Assembly: GCA_028139135.1 (NCBI GenBank)
Contig: JAOINB010000008.1
Coordinates: 1 to 47,517 of the forward strand
Length of the DNA stretch: 47,517 nucleotides
Direction of reading: 5' to 3'
DNA from: Betaproteobacteria bacterium
GTDB lineage: Bacteria > Pseudomonadota > Gammaproteobacteria > Burkholderiales > Burkholderiaceae_A
Below the pieces are notes generated by a model. That model searched no databases and had not been told where the DNA came from. It saw nothing but the letters and a program-made list of their open reading frames with translations. Position 1 is the first letter of the stretch. The number at the start of each line of letters is the position of its first letter. The position numbers were made by a program, and so were the translations under genes. This document shows positions 21,224 through 36,005 of the stretch, piece by piece.

Positions 21224-22618
21224 ATGGATCAGATCGAACAAAAAAATTTTTGGGGTAAGTGTCTTCTCGGTATTAAAAAAAATTATACAATCCAGCAACT
21301 TAAAACCTGGATTGACCCAATATCTATAAAAGACTTACAAATCTCAAAAACTTCTATTAAGATCACTCTGTTAGCTCCTAATAAGTATAAACAACAATGG
21401 GCCTTAAACCACCTATCACCGATCCTTAAAAACTGGATTTCAACGACTTATTCAAAAACTGTTTTATTGACTATTGAGATTAAATCTCATCCGATAGCGC
21501 CAACCTCTAAGGAAAACACAAGACAATTCCCGATCAAAGATGTGGATAAGGCATCTGACAATAAAAATCACAACACCGAACCAAAGACTAGGATTCAAAA
21601 CCCTCACCTTAACCCTGATTGGACATTTGATAATTTTGTTCTTGGTAAAGCAAATCAGCTAGCAAGAGCAGCTGCGCAGCAAATCTGCGATAACCCTGGA
21701 CACGGTTATAACCCGTTCTTTTTGTACGGTGGTGTCGGTTTAGGCAAAACCCACCTCATACATGCTGTGGGTAACACGATTTTAGACAAAAAACCGACTG
21801 CTGGTGTGAAATACATTCACGCTGAATCCTACGTTAGCGATGTCGTAAGAGCTTACCAGACTAAGTCGTTTGAAGAATTTAAAAAACGTTACCATAGCCT
21901 CGATATTCTGCTAATCGATGATATTCAGTTTTTCGCCGGAAAGTCTCGTACTCAGGAAGAATTCTTCTACGCTTTCGAAGCACTTATTGCTGCAAAGAAA
22001 CAAATAATTATAACTTGCGATACTTACCCCACTGAAATAGGCGGTATAGATAATCGCCTAATTTCACGTTTCGGATCAGGATTGACAGTTGCCATAGAAC
22101 CACCTGAGCTAGAAATGCGAGTTGCTATATTGTTAAAGAAAGCAGAGAAAGAACATCTTCCTTTGCCAGAAGATGCAGCTTTCTTCATCGCAAAACATTT
22201 AAGATCAAATGTACGAGAACTTGAGGGTGCTCTACAAAAAATAGAGGCTTATTGTTCTTTTCATACAAAAACCCCGACACTAGAAGTTGTTCGCGATGCA
22301 TTGAAAGACCTTCTCTCTTTGCAAAAAACAGCGATTACCATAGAAATGATACAGAAAACAGTTGCTGAATTTTTTAAATTAAAACTCGCTGATATGTACA
22401 GTAAACGTAGGCCAGCTTCTATAGCTATCCCAAGACAAATTGCTATGTACTTGAGTAAAGAATTAACTCAAAAAAGTCTCCCCGAAATTGGATATGCGTT
22501 TGGCGGTAGAGATCATACTACCGTTTTACACGCAGTTAAGAAAATCCAAAATTCCAGACAATCAAATGCAACATTGAATCATAATTTGCATATTCTTGAA
22601 CAACAATTGAGAAATTGA
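21224..22618 (+). CDS. dnaA: Chromosomal replication initiator DnaA
   Basis: DnaA opens the origin and loads the helicase. Domain I begins [11 protein letters not shown] with the DnaB-contact WI motif (LKTWIDPIS). A charged, variable linker (about 85-125) follows. The AAA+ domain starts [19 protein letters not shown], with Walker [11 protein letters not shown] (about 168-177), Walker [11 protein letters not shown] (about 226-235) and sensor [10 protein letters not shown]. The C-terminal DNA-binding domain carries [11 protein letters not shown] (about 428-438). At 464 residues it is standard. It heads the dnaA-dnaN-gyrB run. Confidence 0.98.
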   Translation: MDQIEQKNFWGKCLLGIKKNYTIQQLKTWIDPISIKDLQISKTSIKITLLAPNKYKQQWALNHLSPILKNWISTTYSKTVLLTIEIKSHPIAPTSKENTRQFPIKDVDKASDNKNHNTEPKTRIQNPHLNPDWTFDNFVLGKANQLARAAAQQICDNPGHGYNPFFLYGGVGLGKTHLIHAVGNTILDKKPTAGVKYIHAESYVSDVVRAYQTKSFEEFKKRYHSLDILLIDDIQFFAGKSRTQEEFFYAFEALIAAKKQIIITCDTYPTEIGGIDNRLISRFGSGLTVAIEPPELEMRVAILLKKAEKEHLPLPEDAAFFIAKHLRSNVRELEGALQKIEAYCSFHTKTPTLEVVRDALKDLLSLQKTAITIEMIQKTVAEFFKLKLADMYSKRRPASIAIPRQIAMYLSKELTQKSLPEIGYAFGGRDHTTVLHAVKKIQNSRQSNATLNHNLHILEQQLRN

Positions 22619-22787
22619 ACAAAGAAGGGATAAAATGGGTATAACCGCAAACAAATTCCTAATTATTAATTTTATTAACAATCAAAAGGCATTGGCCTTA
22701 ATAACTAACTCTTTTTTTTTTAATAGAAACAGTCATTTATGATAACAACACCAAAAAACTTTTCTTATTATTACTACTAATATATAT
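22619..22787. other. dnaA-dnaN intergenic region, candidate origin element
   Basis: The gap is strongly AT-rich. Near dnaA are two weak DnaA-box-like 9-mers on the minus strand (TTATCCCTT and TTATACCCA, about 22625-22645). At 22765-22779 the minus strand reads TAG TAG TAA TAA TAA, which resembles the DnaA-trio repeats of the unwinding element. A T10 run lies at about 22712-22721. No perfect DnaA box is seen. The role as origin is inferred from position, base composition and the nearby change of gene orientation. Confidence 0.35.
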
Positions 22788-23918
22788 ATGGACATTATTA
22801 AATTCAGTAAAAGTGAACTATCCATAGCACTTCAACCTATTCTTAGCGTAGTAGAGCGGAGGAATGCTCTACCAATTTTATTAAATGTACTTATAACATT
22901 TCGTAAAAATATTGTTTCATTTACAACTTCTGATATAGAAGTCCAAATAACTTCGACGCTCATAAAAGACAATCTCGAACTAGAAGATCTTGAGTTAACT
23001 GTTTCCGCGAGAAAACTTTTTGAAATCAGTAAATCCTTATCTGATCATAAAACTATCGTTTTATCCTTAATCAAAGATAAATTAGTAATACAACAAGAGC
23101 AGTCTAAATTCTCTTTACAAACATTGCCTGCGAAAGACTTCCCTTTACTTGATATTGGTAATAAAACTAATTTAAGTTTTTCTCTACAAAGTGACGAGAT
23201 GAAAACATTGTTAGATTCAGTATCCTTTTCAATGGCAATTCAGGATGTAAGGTACTATCTAAATGGCTTATTTTTGCAAGTAAACGGTAAAGAACTAATC
23301 GCTGTAACAACAGACGGGCATAGACTATGTTTCAATAAAATAACAATTCCGTCTCTGGATAACTCTACCGAATCCATGTCTTGTATCGTACCCAGAAAAG
23401 CGGTGATTGAGTTACAAAAAGTTCTTAGTACCACTAAAGATATTAAAGATAAAAATGTCGAAATTAGTATTCACTCAAATTACATCCAGCTCTGCTTGCC
23501 TGGAAAGAGGCTCATTTCTAAGCTTATAGAAGGCAATTATCCGGATTATCAAAAAGTAATTCCGAATGATAGTAAATATAAAGTTATGTTTAATAAGAAA
23601 GATTTTCTTGAAAAACTAACCAGGGTTTCAATACTAACATCGGATAAATATAGAGGAATACGAATTACCCTTGACGGGGAAACAGCAGTTTTACAATCAA
23701 CAAATTCTGATCAAGAAGAGGCTATAGAAAAGATTATTACTGAGGAAGGGAGCGGAGAATTAGATATAGGGTTCAATGTAACGTATTTAGTTGAAGTATT
23801 AAATAATATAAATGCGGATAAAGTAGGATTTTCCTTTAACGATTCGCAGTCTAGTGCGGTAATTACAAATCTTGAAGATAAAGAATTTAAATACATAGTT
23901 ATGCCGATGAGACTTTAA
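22788..23918 (+). CDS. dnaN: DNA polymerase III sliding clamp subunit beta
   Basis: The beta clamp tethers polymerase III to DNA. The 376-residue protein has the three-domain clamp pattern. Its start resembles the family (VVERRNALPILLNVLI), with VTTDGHRLCF in the middle, EGNYPDYQKVIP, and the C-terminal KYIVMPMRL that forms part of the partner-binding pocket. The ATG follows a TA repeat and has no Shine-Dalgarno. gyrB begins at the next base after the stop. Confidence 0.97.
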   Translation: MDIIKFSKSELSIALQPILSVVERRNALPILLNVLITFRKNIVSFTTSDIEVQITSTLIKDNLELEDLELTVSARKLFEISKSLSDHKTIVLSLIKDKLVIQQEQSKFSLQTLPAKDFPLLDIGNKTNLSFSLQSDEMKTLLDSVSFSMAIQDVRYYLNGLFLQVNGKELIAVTTDGHRLCFNKITIPSLDNSTESMSCIVPRKAVIELQKVLSTTKDIKDKNVEISIHSNYIQLCLPGKRLISKLIEGNYPDYQKVIPNDSKYKVMFNKKDFLEKLTRVSILTSDKYRGIRITLDGETAVLQSTNSDQEEAIEKIITEEGSGELDIGFNVTYLVEVLNNINADKVGFSFNDSQSSAVITNLEDKEFKYIVMPMRL

Positions 23919-28786
<4,868 letters not shown>

Positions 28787-28869
28787 AATGAAACAGGTTG
28801 AAATAAAGTGAAATTTTTTGCATCATATTACTCAACGCATACTTTTTGCAAGTTTTTTCTAAAATTAAT
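28787..28869. promoter_or_regulatory. Divergent topB/def upstream region
   Basis: The 83 bp lie between divergent starts. On the plus strand TTGCAT (28818-28823), 16 bp, TACTTT (28840-28845) is a possible promoter for the def operon. I saw no matching element for topB. Confidence 0.3.
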
Positions 28870-29385
28870 ATGTCATTACTTAAAATTCTGGAATTTCCTG
28901 ACCCAAAATTACGTCAACGAGCTAGTGAGGTCACTGTTTTTGACAACACATTAAAAACCACTTGTGAAGATATGCTTGAGACGATGTACAACGCCAAAGG
29001 AATTGGGTTAGCCGCAATTCAAGTGAACATTCTTAAAAGGATAATTGTAATAGACTTGTCTGAGAATAAAAATAATCCCTTAATCTTCATCAATCCTGAA
29101 ATTATCAAATTTAGTGACGACACAAAACAACATGGTGAAGGCTGTCTTTCGGTGCCAGGTATTTATGAAAATGTTACGAGGCCAAATTCCTTTATTGGTA
29201 AATTTTCTGACGTAGATGGAGACGACCACCAATTAGAAGCAGATGGACTGCTTTCAGTTTGTTTGCAACATGAAATAGACCATTTGAATGGCCGCGTTTT
29301 TGTTGACCACCTCTCAAGATTAAAGCAGGAAAAAATTATAAGAAAGTTGCAGAAAGAAAAAAGACGATCTTTAGCAGAAGCATAA
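28870..29385 (+). CDS. def: Peptide deformylase
   Basis: Def removes the formyl group from the N-terminal Met of new proteins. All three motifs are present: GIGLAAIQV (about 44-52), EGCLSVPG with the metal-binding Cys (about 90), and HEIDHLNG with the two His ligands (about 134). I take the ATG at 28870, since family members start SLLKILEFPD. An upstream in-frame TTG at 28846 would add eight residues that do not resemble the family. fmt follows after 3 bp, the usual pair. Confidence 0.97.
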   Translation: MSLLKILEFPDPKLRQRASEVTVFDNTLKTTCEDMLETMYNAKGIGLAAIQVNILKRIIVIDLSENKNNPLIFINPEIIKFSDDTKQHGEGCLSVPGIYENVTRPNSFIGKFSDVDGDDHQLEADGLLSVCLQHEIDHLNGRVFVDHLSRLKQEKIIRKLQKEKRRSLAEA

Positions 29386-29388
29386 ATT

Positions 29389-30351
29389 ATGAATATTGGC
29401 TTTGCTGGTTCAGATAATTTTTCTTTGAAGATTTTGTCAGGCCTCACGGAAATTATTGCAGATGGCAATATAAGCATATCTCTGGTGCTTACAATCCCAG
29501 CTAAAAATCAAGGGCGAGGAAGATTATTGATCGAAACTCCTATTTCCTTGTTTAGTAAAAAGAATAATTTTTTTATTGAATATATCGAGTTTGCTAAACC
29601 CGTGAATAATTCTTTAAAAGATAGAATTTCGAATTTGGATTATTTGATTGTTGCTTCTTTTGGATACATTTTAAATGAAACCATTCTGTCATTACCTAAG
29701 TATGGTTGCATTAATGTTCACCCTTCGCTTTTACCAAAATGGCGTGGCGCTGCACCCATTCAGAGAGCAATTGAAGCGGGAGACATTGTGACCGGAGTTT
29801 CAATCATGAAAATGGTCTGGAACTTAGATGCTGGGCCGGTATGGCGTATTGTTGAACAAGAAATCGACAAGAATGATACATATGTTGATTTGGAGGCAAA
29901 GCTTGCCATAGTTAGTTTGCAAATGTTGCAAAAGTTTTTAAAAACACCATATGACAAAATCACATACAACCCTCAAAATGAAAAAGAGGCAACTTATGCA
30001 AAAAAAATAACAGCAAGCGAGTTGGAAATTGATTGGACTCGGACCGCCTTGGAAATCGTCCGGAAAATTAACGCATTCTATCCGAAACCTTGCACGTATA
30101 CATATTTGAATAGCCAAAGATTGAAATTTGGCAAGGCAGAGGTTTTGGACCATCAAAAGTTTATGAGGAAAGCTCCAGGAACTTTACTTGTATCGAAAGA
30201 TAAAAAAAAAGCGTTTCTAGCAGTTCATTGTGGAAGTGGACTATTGAAAATTAATTTAATACAAAAGGAAAGTGGCAAATGGATTGATGCAAAATCATTT
30301 ATCAATGGGTTTAAATATTCGGGAGAACCAGTACTTGGAGGAAAAATATAA
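29389..30351 (+). CDS. fmt: Methionyl-tRNA formyltransferase
   Basis: Fmt formylates the initiator Met-tRNA using 10-formyl-tetrahydrofolate. The N-terminal domain has IGFAGSDNFSLKIL, the folate-binding INVHPSLLPKWRGAAPIQRAI (catalytic Asn/His near 106-108) and GVSIMKMVWNLDAGPV. The C-terminal OB-like domain begins near IDWTRTALEIVRKINAFYP. Its 320 residues are standard. It ends overlapping the htpX ATG by one base. Confidence 0.96.
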   Translation: MNIGFAGSDNFSLKILSGLTEIIADGNISISLVLTIPAKNQGRGRLLIETPISLFSKKNNFFIEYIEFAKPVNNSLKDRISNLDYLIVASFGYILNETILSLPKYGCINVHPSLLPKWRGAAPIQRAIEAGDIVTGVSIMKMVWNLDAGPVWRIVEQEIDKNDTYVDLEAKLAIVSLQMLQKFLKTPYDKITYNPQNEKEATYAKKITASELEIDWTRTALEIVRKINAFYPKPCTYTYLNSQRLKFGKAEVLDHQKFMRKAPGTLLVSKDKKKAFLAVHCGSGLLKINLIQKESGKWIDAKSFINGFKYSGEPVLGGKI

Positions 30352-31214
30352 TGGGTTACTTCAAAACGTTTTTTTTAATGACCTCAATTATATGTTTATT
30401 TGTTTTTACAGGATATTCGTTGGGAGGTGAAACTGGATTGGTGATAGCATTAATATTGGGAATCCTAAGCAACATATTTGCATATTGGTATTCGGATAAA
30501 GTTATTCTTTCAATGTACAAAGCTAAGTTGGTGAATCAAAATGATTCCCCAGAATTAATCAAAATAGTTTCGGAACTTACCACAAACGCAGGCATGCCTG
30601 TACCTGCTATTTATATAATCGAAGAAGATTCTCCGAACGCTTTTGCCACTGGCAGAAATCCTTCTAATGCGGCTATCGCTGTTACAAAAGGGCTTATTGA
30701 AAAGTTAACCCAAAATGAACTAAAAGGAGTTGTGGCTCATGAATTAGCTCATATATTAAACAGAGATATTTTAATTGCTACCGTTAGTGCGGTTTTTGCC
30801 GCGGCTATTTCATCTATAGCTTCTTTTGCACTGATTTTCGGAGGAAGAGGAGTTGATCGACCACTTAATCCTATCTTAGTAATTCTACTTGCGTTCGTTA
30901 CTCCGATTGCAGCCACAATAATTCAAATGGCTATTTCAAGATCAAGAGAGTATGAAGCCGACAGGATTGGTGCGATCATAACAAAAGACCCTGCTTCGCT
31001 CGCCTCCGCACTCAAGAAAATAGATGATATATCCAGAACTAAAAATTTTAATACTGTTCAACAACATCCAGAGACGGCTCAGATGATGATTATTTCTCCT
31101 TTAATCAAAAGAGGATTCAAAGAATTATTTTCTACTCATCCTTCAACTTCAGAGAGAGTAATCAGGTTGAACGAAATGGCAAACATTAGTAACACAATCG
31201 GTTATACAAAATGA
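30351..31214 (+). CDS. htpX: Membrane zinc metalloprotease HtpX
   Basis: HtpX is an inner-membrane protease that takes part in quality control of membrane proteins. There are two N-terminal membrane helices (about 7-25 and 30-50), the zinc motif HELAHILNRD (His near 130), two more helices (about 146-200), and the third ligand in SREYEADRIG. FSTHPSTSERVIRL near the end is typical. The 287 residues are normal. It overlaps fmt by 1 bp and rsmB by 4 bp, so the genes are coupled. Confidence 0.96.
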   Translation: MGYFKTFFLMTSIICLFVFTGYSLGGETGLVIALILGILSNIFAYWYSDKVILSMYKAKLVNQNDSPELIKIVSELTTNAGMPVPAIYIIEEDSPNAFATGRNPSNAAIAVTKGLIEKLTQNELKGVVAHELAHILNRDILIATVSAVFAAAISSIASFALIFGGRGVDRPLNPILVILLAFVTPIAATIIQMAISRSREYEADRIGAIITKDPASLASALKKIDDISRTKNFNTVQQHPETAQMMIISPLIKRGFKELFSTHPSTSERVIRLNEMANISNTIGYTK

Positions 31215-32524
31215 AGTACGGGCCTTTGTGGCAAGATATTTTTATATCCTCGAGAAATTTTCTGGAAATAGGACGCCGTTCTGTACTTACTTCCAGACAG
31301 AAGTATTTACGGTTTGTCGGCATAAGAAGATTAGCCTTAGCAAAATTTGTAGTACATAAATATGCGAAGACAAACCCGAATAATGAGATATTATACGTCG
31401 TGGCAATATCCATAGCCCTTTATGAGGAGCGAAGATATCCAGAATACACGTTGGTGAATCAAGCTGTAGAATGTCTGAAACATTCTTACAATAAAAAAAT
31501 AGTTGCCTTTGGAAATTTTATTTTGAGAAAGATTTTTGCGGATCCTGATCTATTTCAATATAAATTGAACTGGGAACAAATTAAATTTAACGCCCCATTG
31601 TGGTGGATAGATTACCTAAAAAGGCAGGTGGATGATATTCACCTTCAAAATGTTTTGATCGATTCATTATCGCAGCATCCGCCCTTGAATGTACGCTTAA
31701 ACAAGCCGCAATATATTAATCACTTATTGTCTGATTTAAGACAAATTAATCGAAAAATTGTAAAAGTATCCTCTTATGGCTTATCTGTGGTTCCTCCTTG
31801 CGACCTTACAAAAACACCCTCTTTTAAAAAGGGTTTGATAAGTATTCAAGATTTGAGTTCGCAAAGAATAATTGATCTTATTCAACCTAAACCTGATGAT
31901 AACCTCCTAGATATTTGTGCTGCGCCCGGCGGCAAAAGTCTTGCAATAGCCACTAATAGAAAGTGTCACTTGTTCTCCAATGACAAGTCAAAAATAAGAT
32001 TAAAAATGTTAGAAGAAGAAATTGTAAGGGTTAAAGAACACTTAGTTACTATCCCTGAAATAACAAACTTTAATCCCTTGGTTCCAAAACAACTTACTGC
32101 GCTATTAAATTTAGCAAAAGCTGGTTTTGATTATATAATTTTAGACGCTCCATGTTCCGGCTCGGGAATACAGCGTCGTCACCCTGAAATACCATGGACA
32201 AAGACCAGTAGGCAATTAGAGACATTGGTGACGGTCCAGTCAAAACTCTTAGATGCATGTTGGCAAATTTTAAAAAATGGAGGAATTTTAATTTACTGTA
32301 CTTGTTCTATTTTCTACAATGAAGGAGAAGGTCAGATAGTGAAGTTTTTGAATCGCCGAAAGAATATAAATAGAAAAAGTGCTCCGGGTTTGATTTATCC
32401 AACAATTGGTAAAGACTGTTTCCTAAAATACAATGTAGAAAATGAATTAGATAATGCAGAATTAAATTATATCGGAAATGATGGTTTTTTTTATGCGATG
32501 CTTGAGAAGCAAGGGAGCTCTTAA
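31211..32524 (+). CDS. rsmB: 16S rRNA m5C967 methyltransferase RsmB
   Basis: RsmB (Sun/Fmu) methylates C967 of 16S rRNA. The N-terminal NusB-like domain (about 1-140) is followed by a SAM-dependent methyltransferase with LLDICAAPGGKSLAIA, ILDAPCSGSGIQRRHPEIPW (Cys near 313), and the catalytic Cys in YCTCSIFYNEGEGQI (near 363). The length of 437 residues is normal. It starts inside the htpX stop (ATGA) and its end overlaps the beginning of the next reading frame. Confidence 0.95.
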   Translation: MKYGPLWQDIFISSRNFLEIGRRSVLTSRQKYLRFVGIRRLALAKFVVHKYAKTNPNNEILYVVAISIALYEERRYPEYTLVNQAVECLKHSYNKKIVAFGNFILRKIFADPDLFQYKLNWEQIKFNAPLWWIDYLKRQVDDIHLQNVLIDSLSQHPPLNVRLNKPQYINHLLSDLRQINRKIVKVSSYGLSVVPPCDLTKTPSFKKGLISIQDLSSQRIIDLIQPKPDDNLLDICAAPGGKSLAIATNRKCHLFSNDKSKIRLKMLEEEIVRVKEHLVTIPEITNFNPLVPKQLTALLNLAKAGFDYIILDAPCSGSGIQRRHPEIPWTKTSRQLETLVTVQSKLLDACWQILKNGGILIYCTCSIFYNEGEGQIVKFLNRRKNINRKSAPGLIYPTIGKDCFLKYNVENELDNAELNYIGNDGFFYAMLEKQGSS

Positions 32525-33092
32525 TTCGGTTATACTGCTACTGCCTGTTTTCTTGTTTGGTTTTTATTCTTGTTCCCCAACGTCTGATGGGAAAATTTCC
32601 AGGATTACAGCAGACAATGTCAGACTGGTTCCAGACTCAGCTAACTTAGCACTTACTGGAGACGTTTCTGTCGAGTTAGAAAAAACTTTAATAGAGGCTC
32701 TTAAAAAAGGTGTCCCATTGCAGTTCAACTCAAATTTTAGAATATTCAAATCCTCTTTTTTTAGCACTAAAAGCCTTTTTGAGAAGGAGCGCAGGGCTAT
32801 ATTGGAGTATCATGGTATAACGAGAAGATTTTCAGTCAATTTAGATGGACAACCTAGCTCAGTTTATTACGAAAGTCTAACGGAGGCTTTAGCGGCATGT
32901 TTAAGTATAAAAGATTGGGTCTTTTTTTCGAGAGAACTCCTTCCAGATAAAATGGACGGCATTTCGATACAAGTTAAGTTGATGCTTAATCACCAGGCTC
33001 TCCCTCGCCCAATTTCTATATTAGCGTCTTCAAATCAATCCTGGCAGTTATCCTCAGGATGGGTTGACGTATTTATAGAGGAACGTCTTTGA
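32478..33092 (+). CDS. DUF4390 family protein, exported
   Basis: No function is known for this family, which in betaproteobacteria lies between rsmB and ntrY, as here. A hydrophobic N-terminal segment ending FLFGFYSC looks like a signal peptide, and the Cys might be lipidated although the lipobox is poor. The rest (DVSVELEKTLIEALKKGVPLQF, SLTEALAACLSIKDW, WVDVFIEERL) fits the family. Several ATGs are possible. The one at 32493 gives a better signal peptide than 32478. The stop overlaps the ntrY TTG. Confidence 0.85.
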   Translation: MMVFFMRCLRSKGALNSVILLLPVFLFGFYSCSPTSDGKISRITADNVRLVPDSANLALTGDVSVELEKTLIEALKKGVPLQFNSNFRIFKSSFFSTKSLFEKERRAILEYHGITRRFSVNLDGQPSSVYYESLTEALAACLSIKDWVFFSRELLPDKMDGISIQVKLMLNHQALPRPISILASSNQSWQLSSGWVDVFIEERL

Positions 33093-35230
33093 GCTTTTTT
33101 CTCCGGATAACATTATTCCTCGTAGGGGCTATTTCTTTGGGGCTACTGCTTCTGCTCTCTCTGGCTTCAAGCAATGCTCCCAACATTGACATAAATTATA
33201 CATGGTTATTAAACGCCAATATTCTGCTGTCGATGTTAATGATTATTCTTACGGGTCTTTTAGTAAGAAGAGCATGGTTAAGGTATAAAAAAGGGGCTTT
33301 TGGTTCGAAGCTAATTATTCGGTTAGCATTTACTTTCGCAATTATTGCAATAGTTCCAGTCACGCTAGTATTTTTCGTGTCAAATCAGTTCCTAGCAAAA
33401 ACTATCAACACCTGGTTTTCACAAAGTGTCAACACTGCCTTAGACTCGGGCTATGGACTTGGTAGGGCTACGTTGGATGCTATAAAAACAGATGTAGTTT
33501 CCCAAACCAAACAAGTCGCAACTCAGATTGAAACTGGTTCCAGATTGGATCTTTTACAAATTTTGGAGATATTTGCCTCAAAAAATCAATCTGCTGAAAT
33601 CTCTGTTTTTTCCTCTGAAGGCGCCATACTAGCCGTTGAAGGGTCAACAAAAGAATTAGTTCCAGATGTCCCGTCAAGTGCTTTAATTAATCGTTTAAAG
33701 GCATCTGGAGCTCAGGTACAGATAGAGTCGCCAGTAAAAAAACAGGATGTTTTACAAGTCAGGGCTTTGGTTTTATCGGAATATTTGATTGATTGGGAGG
33801 ACGAATTAATTATTCAGTGGATTGAGCCAATTCCGGAGGTTTTAGTTAAAGATATCGAAGCGTTAAATAAAGGTTTCAACGATTATGAACAACTTTTATT
33901 AGGTAAAGAGGGAATTAGTAAAATGTATGGCGTTACCTTAGTTTTCACTTTGTTACTAGCAGTTTCAGGAGCTCTCATTGCTTCTGTTCTCTTAAGTGGT
34001 TGGCTTATTGGACCATTGCGTTCACTAGAAAAAGCGACTAGGGTGGTGGGTTTGGGTGATTTTCGACCCCTAAAAACTGACAAGTTAAACCATGAGTTAA
34101 ATGATCTTCTTTTGTCATTCAACGATATGATGACAAAATTGAGTGCTGCTCAAGCTGCAGCACTGGATAGTGAACGTCAACTAAAAACTTCGAGCCGTTT
34201 TTTCGAGCAAATTCTTGCCGGCTTAACAACCGGGGTTATGGTTTTTGATAAAGACTGGCATCTTGAGCAATTTAATAGTAGTGCTCAGAAAATACTGGGA
34301 TGCTCACTAGTAAATTATTTGGAATGCTCAATTGACAAAATCCCAATTATTTCAGAGAAAAAAATCAATTTTGGAGACTCTTTCAAACAAAATAATGAGC
34401 ATCAACAAAGGGTTGATGCTTTCAGGGAAGATGGCACTAAATTGAGCCTTATAATCACTGCATTTTTACTTCCAAATGTAGAATTTGACAACGATAACAG
34501 AATAATTTTAGTTTTCGATGACGTTTCCGTGCTTTTAGAGGCTCAAAAATCACAGGCATGGGCAGACATGGCTCGGGGTTTAGCTCACGAAATTAAAAAT
34601 CCGTTGACTCCTATAATTCTCTCCGCTGAACGTTTGAATAAACGGTTGTCGGGAAAATTAACCAACGACGAGGAGGTAATTTTAGAAAAATCAACTAAAA
34701 TGATAGTTGACCAGGCAGTTTCACTGAAGACTATGGTTAATGAATTTCAGCAATATGCACGGCTTCCAAAAGCTAGACCTGTGAGTATGGATCTTGACAA
34801 AGTACTCAGGGAATTTCTACAAATGTATTCTGGCGATAAACGCATAAAATATGAAAAAGAAAATTCAGACACATTATTTTTCAAATTTGACAAAGATCAA
34901 ATGCTTCAAGTCCTTCATAATCTATTGCAAAATGCCCAGGATGCGATTAATAATCAAGCAGCAGGTATAATCAAAATTAAGTCTTCTACAAGCACTCTTA
35001 AAAAAAAGGAGCAAATTATACTTTCCATTGAGGATAACGGACCTGGTATAAAGGAAGAGATCTTGTCTAAGGTTTTCGACCCCTATACCACTACAAAAGC
35101 AAAAGGGACAGGATTGGGCTTGCCAATAGTAAAAAAGATAATTCAGGAAAATAATGCAGTAATTACACTTAATAATAAAAACCAGAGTAATGGAGTGGTT
35201 GTTCAGTTGCTTTTTGATAGAATAGTGTAG
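33089..35230 (+). CDS. ntrY: Nitrogen regulation sensor histidine kinase NtrY
   Basis: NtrY is the membrane sensor kinase paired with NtrX. It has N-terminal membrane helices (about 5-25, 36-60, 75-98), an extracytoplasmic region, a further helix near 280-305, then HAMP (IGPLRSLEKATRVVGLGDF), a PAS-like domain (about 365-480), the HisKA box ARGLAHEIKNPLTP with phospho-accepting His near 499, and an HATPase domain (NLLQNAQDAI, IEDNGPGIKEEI, TTKAKGTGLGLPIVKKI). At 713 residues it is complete. It starts with TTG, overlapping the previous stop and preceded by GAGGAAC. Confidence 0.95.
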   Translation: MSFFLRITLFLVGAISLGLLLLLSLASSNAPNIDINYTWLLNANILLSMLMIILTGLLVRRAWLRYKKGAFGSKLIIRLAFTFAIIAIVPVTLVFFVSNQFLAKTINTWFSQSVNTALDSGYGLGRATLDAIKTDVVSQTKQVATQIETGSRLDLLQILEIFASKNQSAEISVFSSEGAILAVEGSTKELVPDVPSSALINRLKASGAQVQIESPVKKQDVLQVRALVLSEYLIDWEDELIIQWIEPIPEVLVKDIEALNKGFNDYEQLLLGKEGISKMYGVTLVFTLLLAVSGALIASVLLSGWLIGPLRSLEKATRVVGLGDFRPLKTDKLNHELNDLLLSFNDMMTKLSAAQAAALDSERQLKTSSRFFEQILAGLTTGVMVFDKDWHLEQFNSSAQKILGCSLVNYLECSIDKIPIISEKKINFGDSFKQNNEHQQRVDAFREDGTKLSLIITAFLLPNVEFDNDNRIILVFDDVSVLLEAQKSQAWADMARGLAHEIKNPLTPIILSAERLNKRLSGKLTNDEEVILEKSTKMIVDQAVSLKTMVNEFQQYARLPKARPVSMDLDKVLREFLQMYSGDKRIKYEKENSDTLFFKFDKDQMLQVLHNLLQNAQDAINNQAAGIIKIKSSTSTLKKKEQIILSIEDNGPGIKEEILSKVFDPYTTTKAKGTGLGLPIVKKIIQENNAVITLNNKNQSNGVVVQLLFDRIV

Positions 35231-35243
35231 AAAGTATAAATTT

Positions 35244-36005
35244 ATGGCAGAGATATTAATTGTTGATGACGAAATTGGCGTCAGAGAGCTTTTGACCGAG
35301 GTTCTTCAGGACGAAGGCCATACAGTGATATTAGCGGCAAATGGGGCGGAAGCCAGAGAGCAAAAAAAGAGACCTTCAATTGAAGTAATTTTATTAGACA
35401 TTTGGATGCCTGACACTGATGGAATTACTCTACTCAAAGAATGGGTGTCTGCAGGTTTTCAAGTTCCTGTAATTGTAATGTCTGGTCACGCGACAATAGA
35501 TACAGCAGTCGAGGCCACCAAGATGGGGGCATACGATTATCTTGAGAAACCGATTACTTTGTCTAAATTGACCAACACCATAAAGAATGCAACCGAAAGG
35601 GTACCTATCAGCTCTTTAATTAGCAGTCGAAATGAGCAAAATGCTTCGGGTGTTTATCAAAAGAATCTCGTTGTAACCGACAAACGATTTATTGCAAAAC
35701 ACGGCGGTCTGCAAAAACATCATATGCAGAAATTAGTCGTTACGGAAGATGAGCAAATAACAAAGGAATCCACTGCATTAGCTGAGGCGAAGAAAGAGCT
35801 ATCCATGATTAATCTGGACTCACCTTTGAGAGAAGCAAGAGACTCTTTTGAAAGAATTTACCTCAGTTACCAATTAGCAAAATTACAAGGTAGCATGACA
35901 AGGCTTGCTGAAAGATCCGGTTTGGAAAGAACTCATCTTTATAGAAAAATTCGACAGTTAGGGATGGAGCTCCAAAGGGGGGTCCTTAAAAAGAACAATC
36001 AATAA
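35244..36005 (+). CDS. ntrX: NtrX-like response regulator lacking the AAA+ domain
   Basis: The receiver domain (about 1-120) has the DD pair near residue 8, the phosphate-accepting Asp in LLDIWMPDTDG (near 52), the SGHAT switch and the EKPI Lys. The C-terminus (about 200-245) is a Fis-type helix-turn-helix: GSMTRLAERSGLERTHLYRKIRQLG. Between them lie about 75 residues without Walker motifs, so the sigma-54-activating AAA+ domain of classical NtrX (about 450 residues) is missing. It directly follows ntrY (13 bp) and is followed by trkA. Phosphorylation by NtrY is likely. Action without sigma-54 is inferred. Confidence 0.9.
   Translation: MAEILIVDDEIGVRELLTEVLQDEGHTVILAANGAEAREQKKRPSIEVILLDIWMPDTDGITLLKEWVSAGFQVPVIVMSGHATIDTAVEATKMGAYDYLEKPITLSKLTNTIKNATERVPISSLISSRNEQNASGVYQKNLVVTDKRFIAKHGGLQKHHMQKLVVTEDEQITKESTALAEAKKELSMINLDSPLREARDSFERIYLSYQLAKLQGSMTRLAERSGLERTHLYRKIRQLGMELQRGVLKKNNQ

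Noticed and set aside
22680-22722. Terminator after dnaA (AAGGC...GCCTT with a later T10)
   Set aside because: The stem has only 5 bp and is separated from the T run by about 12 nt, so it does not look like a working rho-independent terminator.
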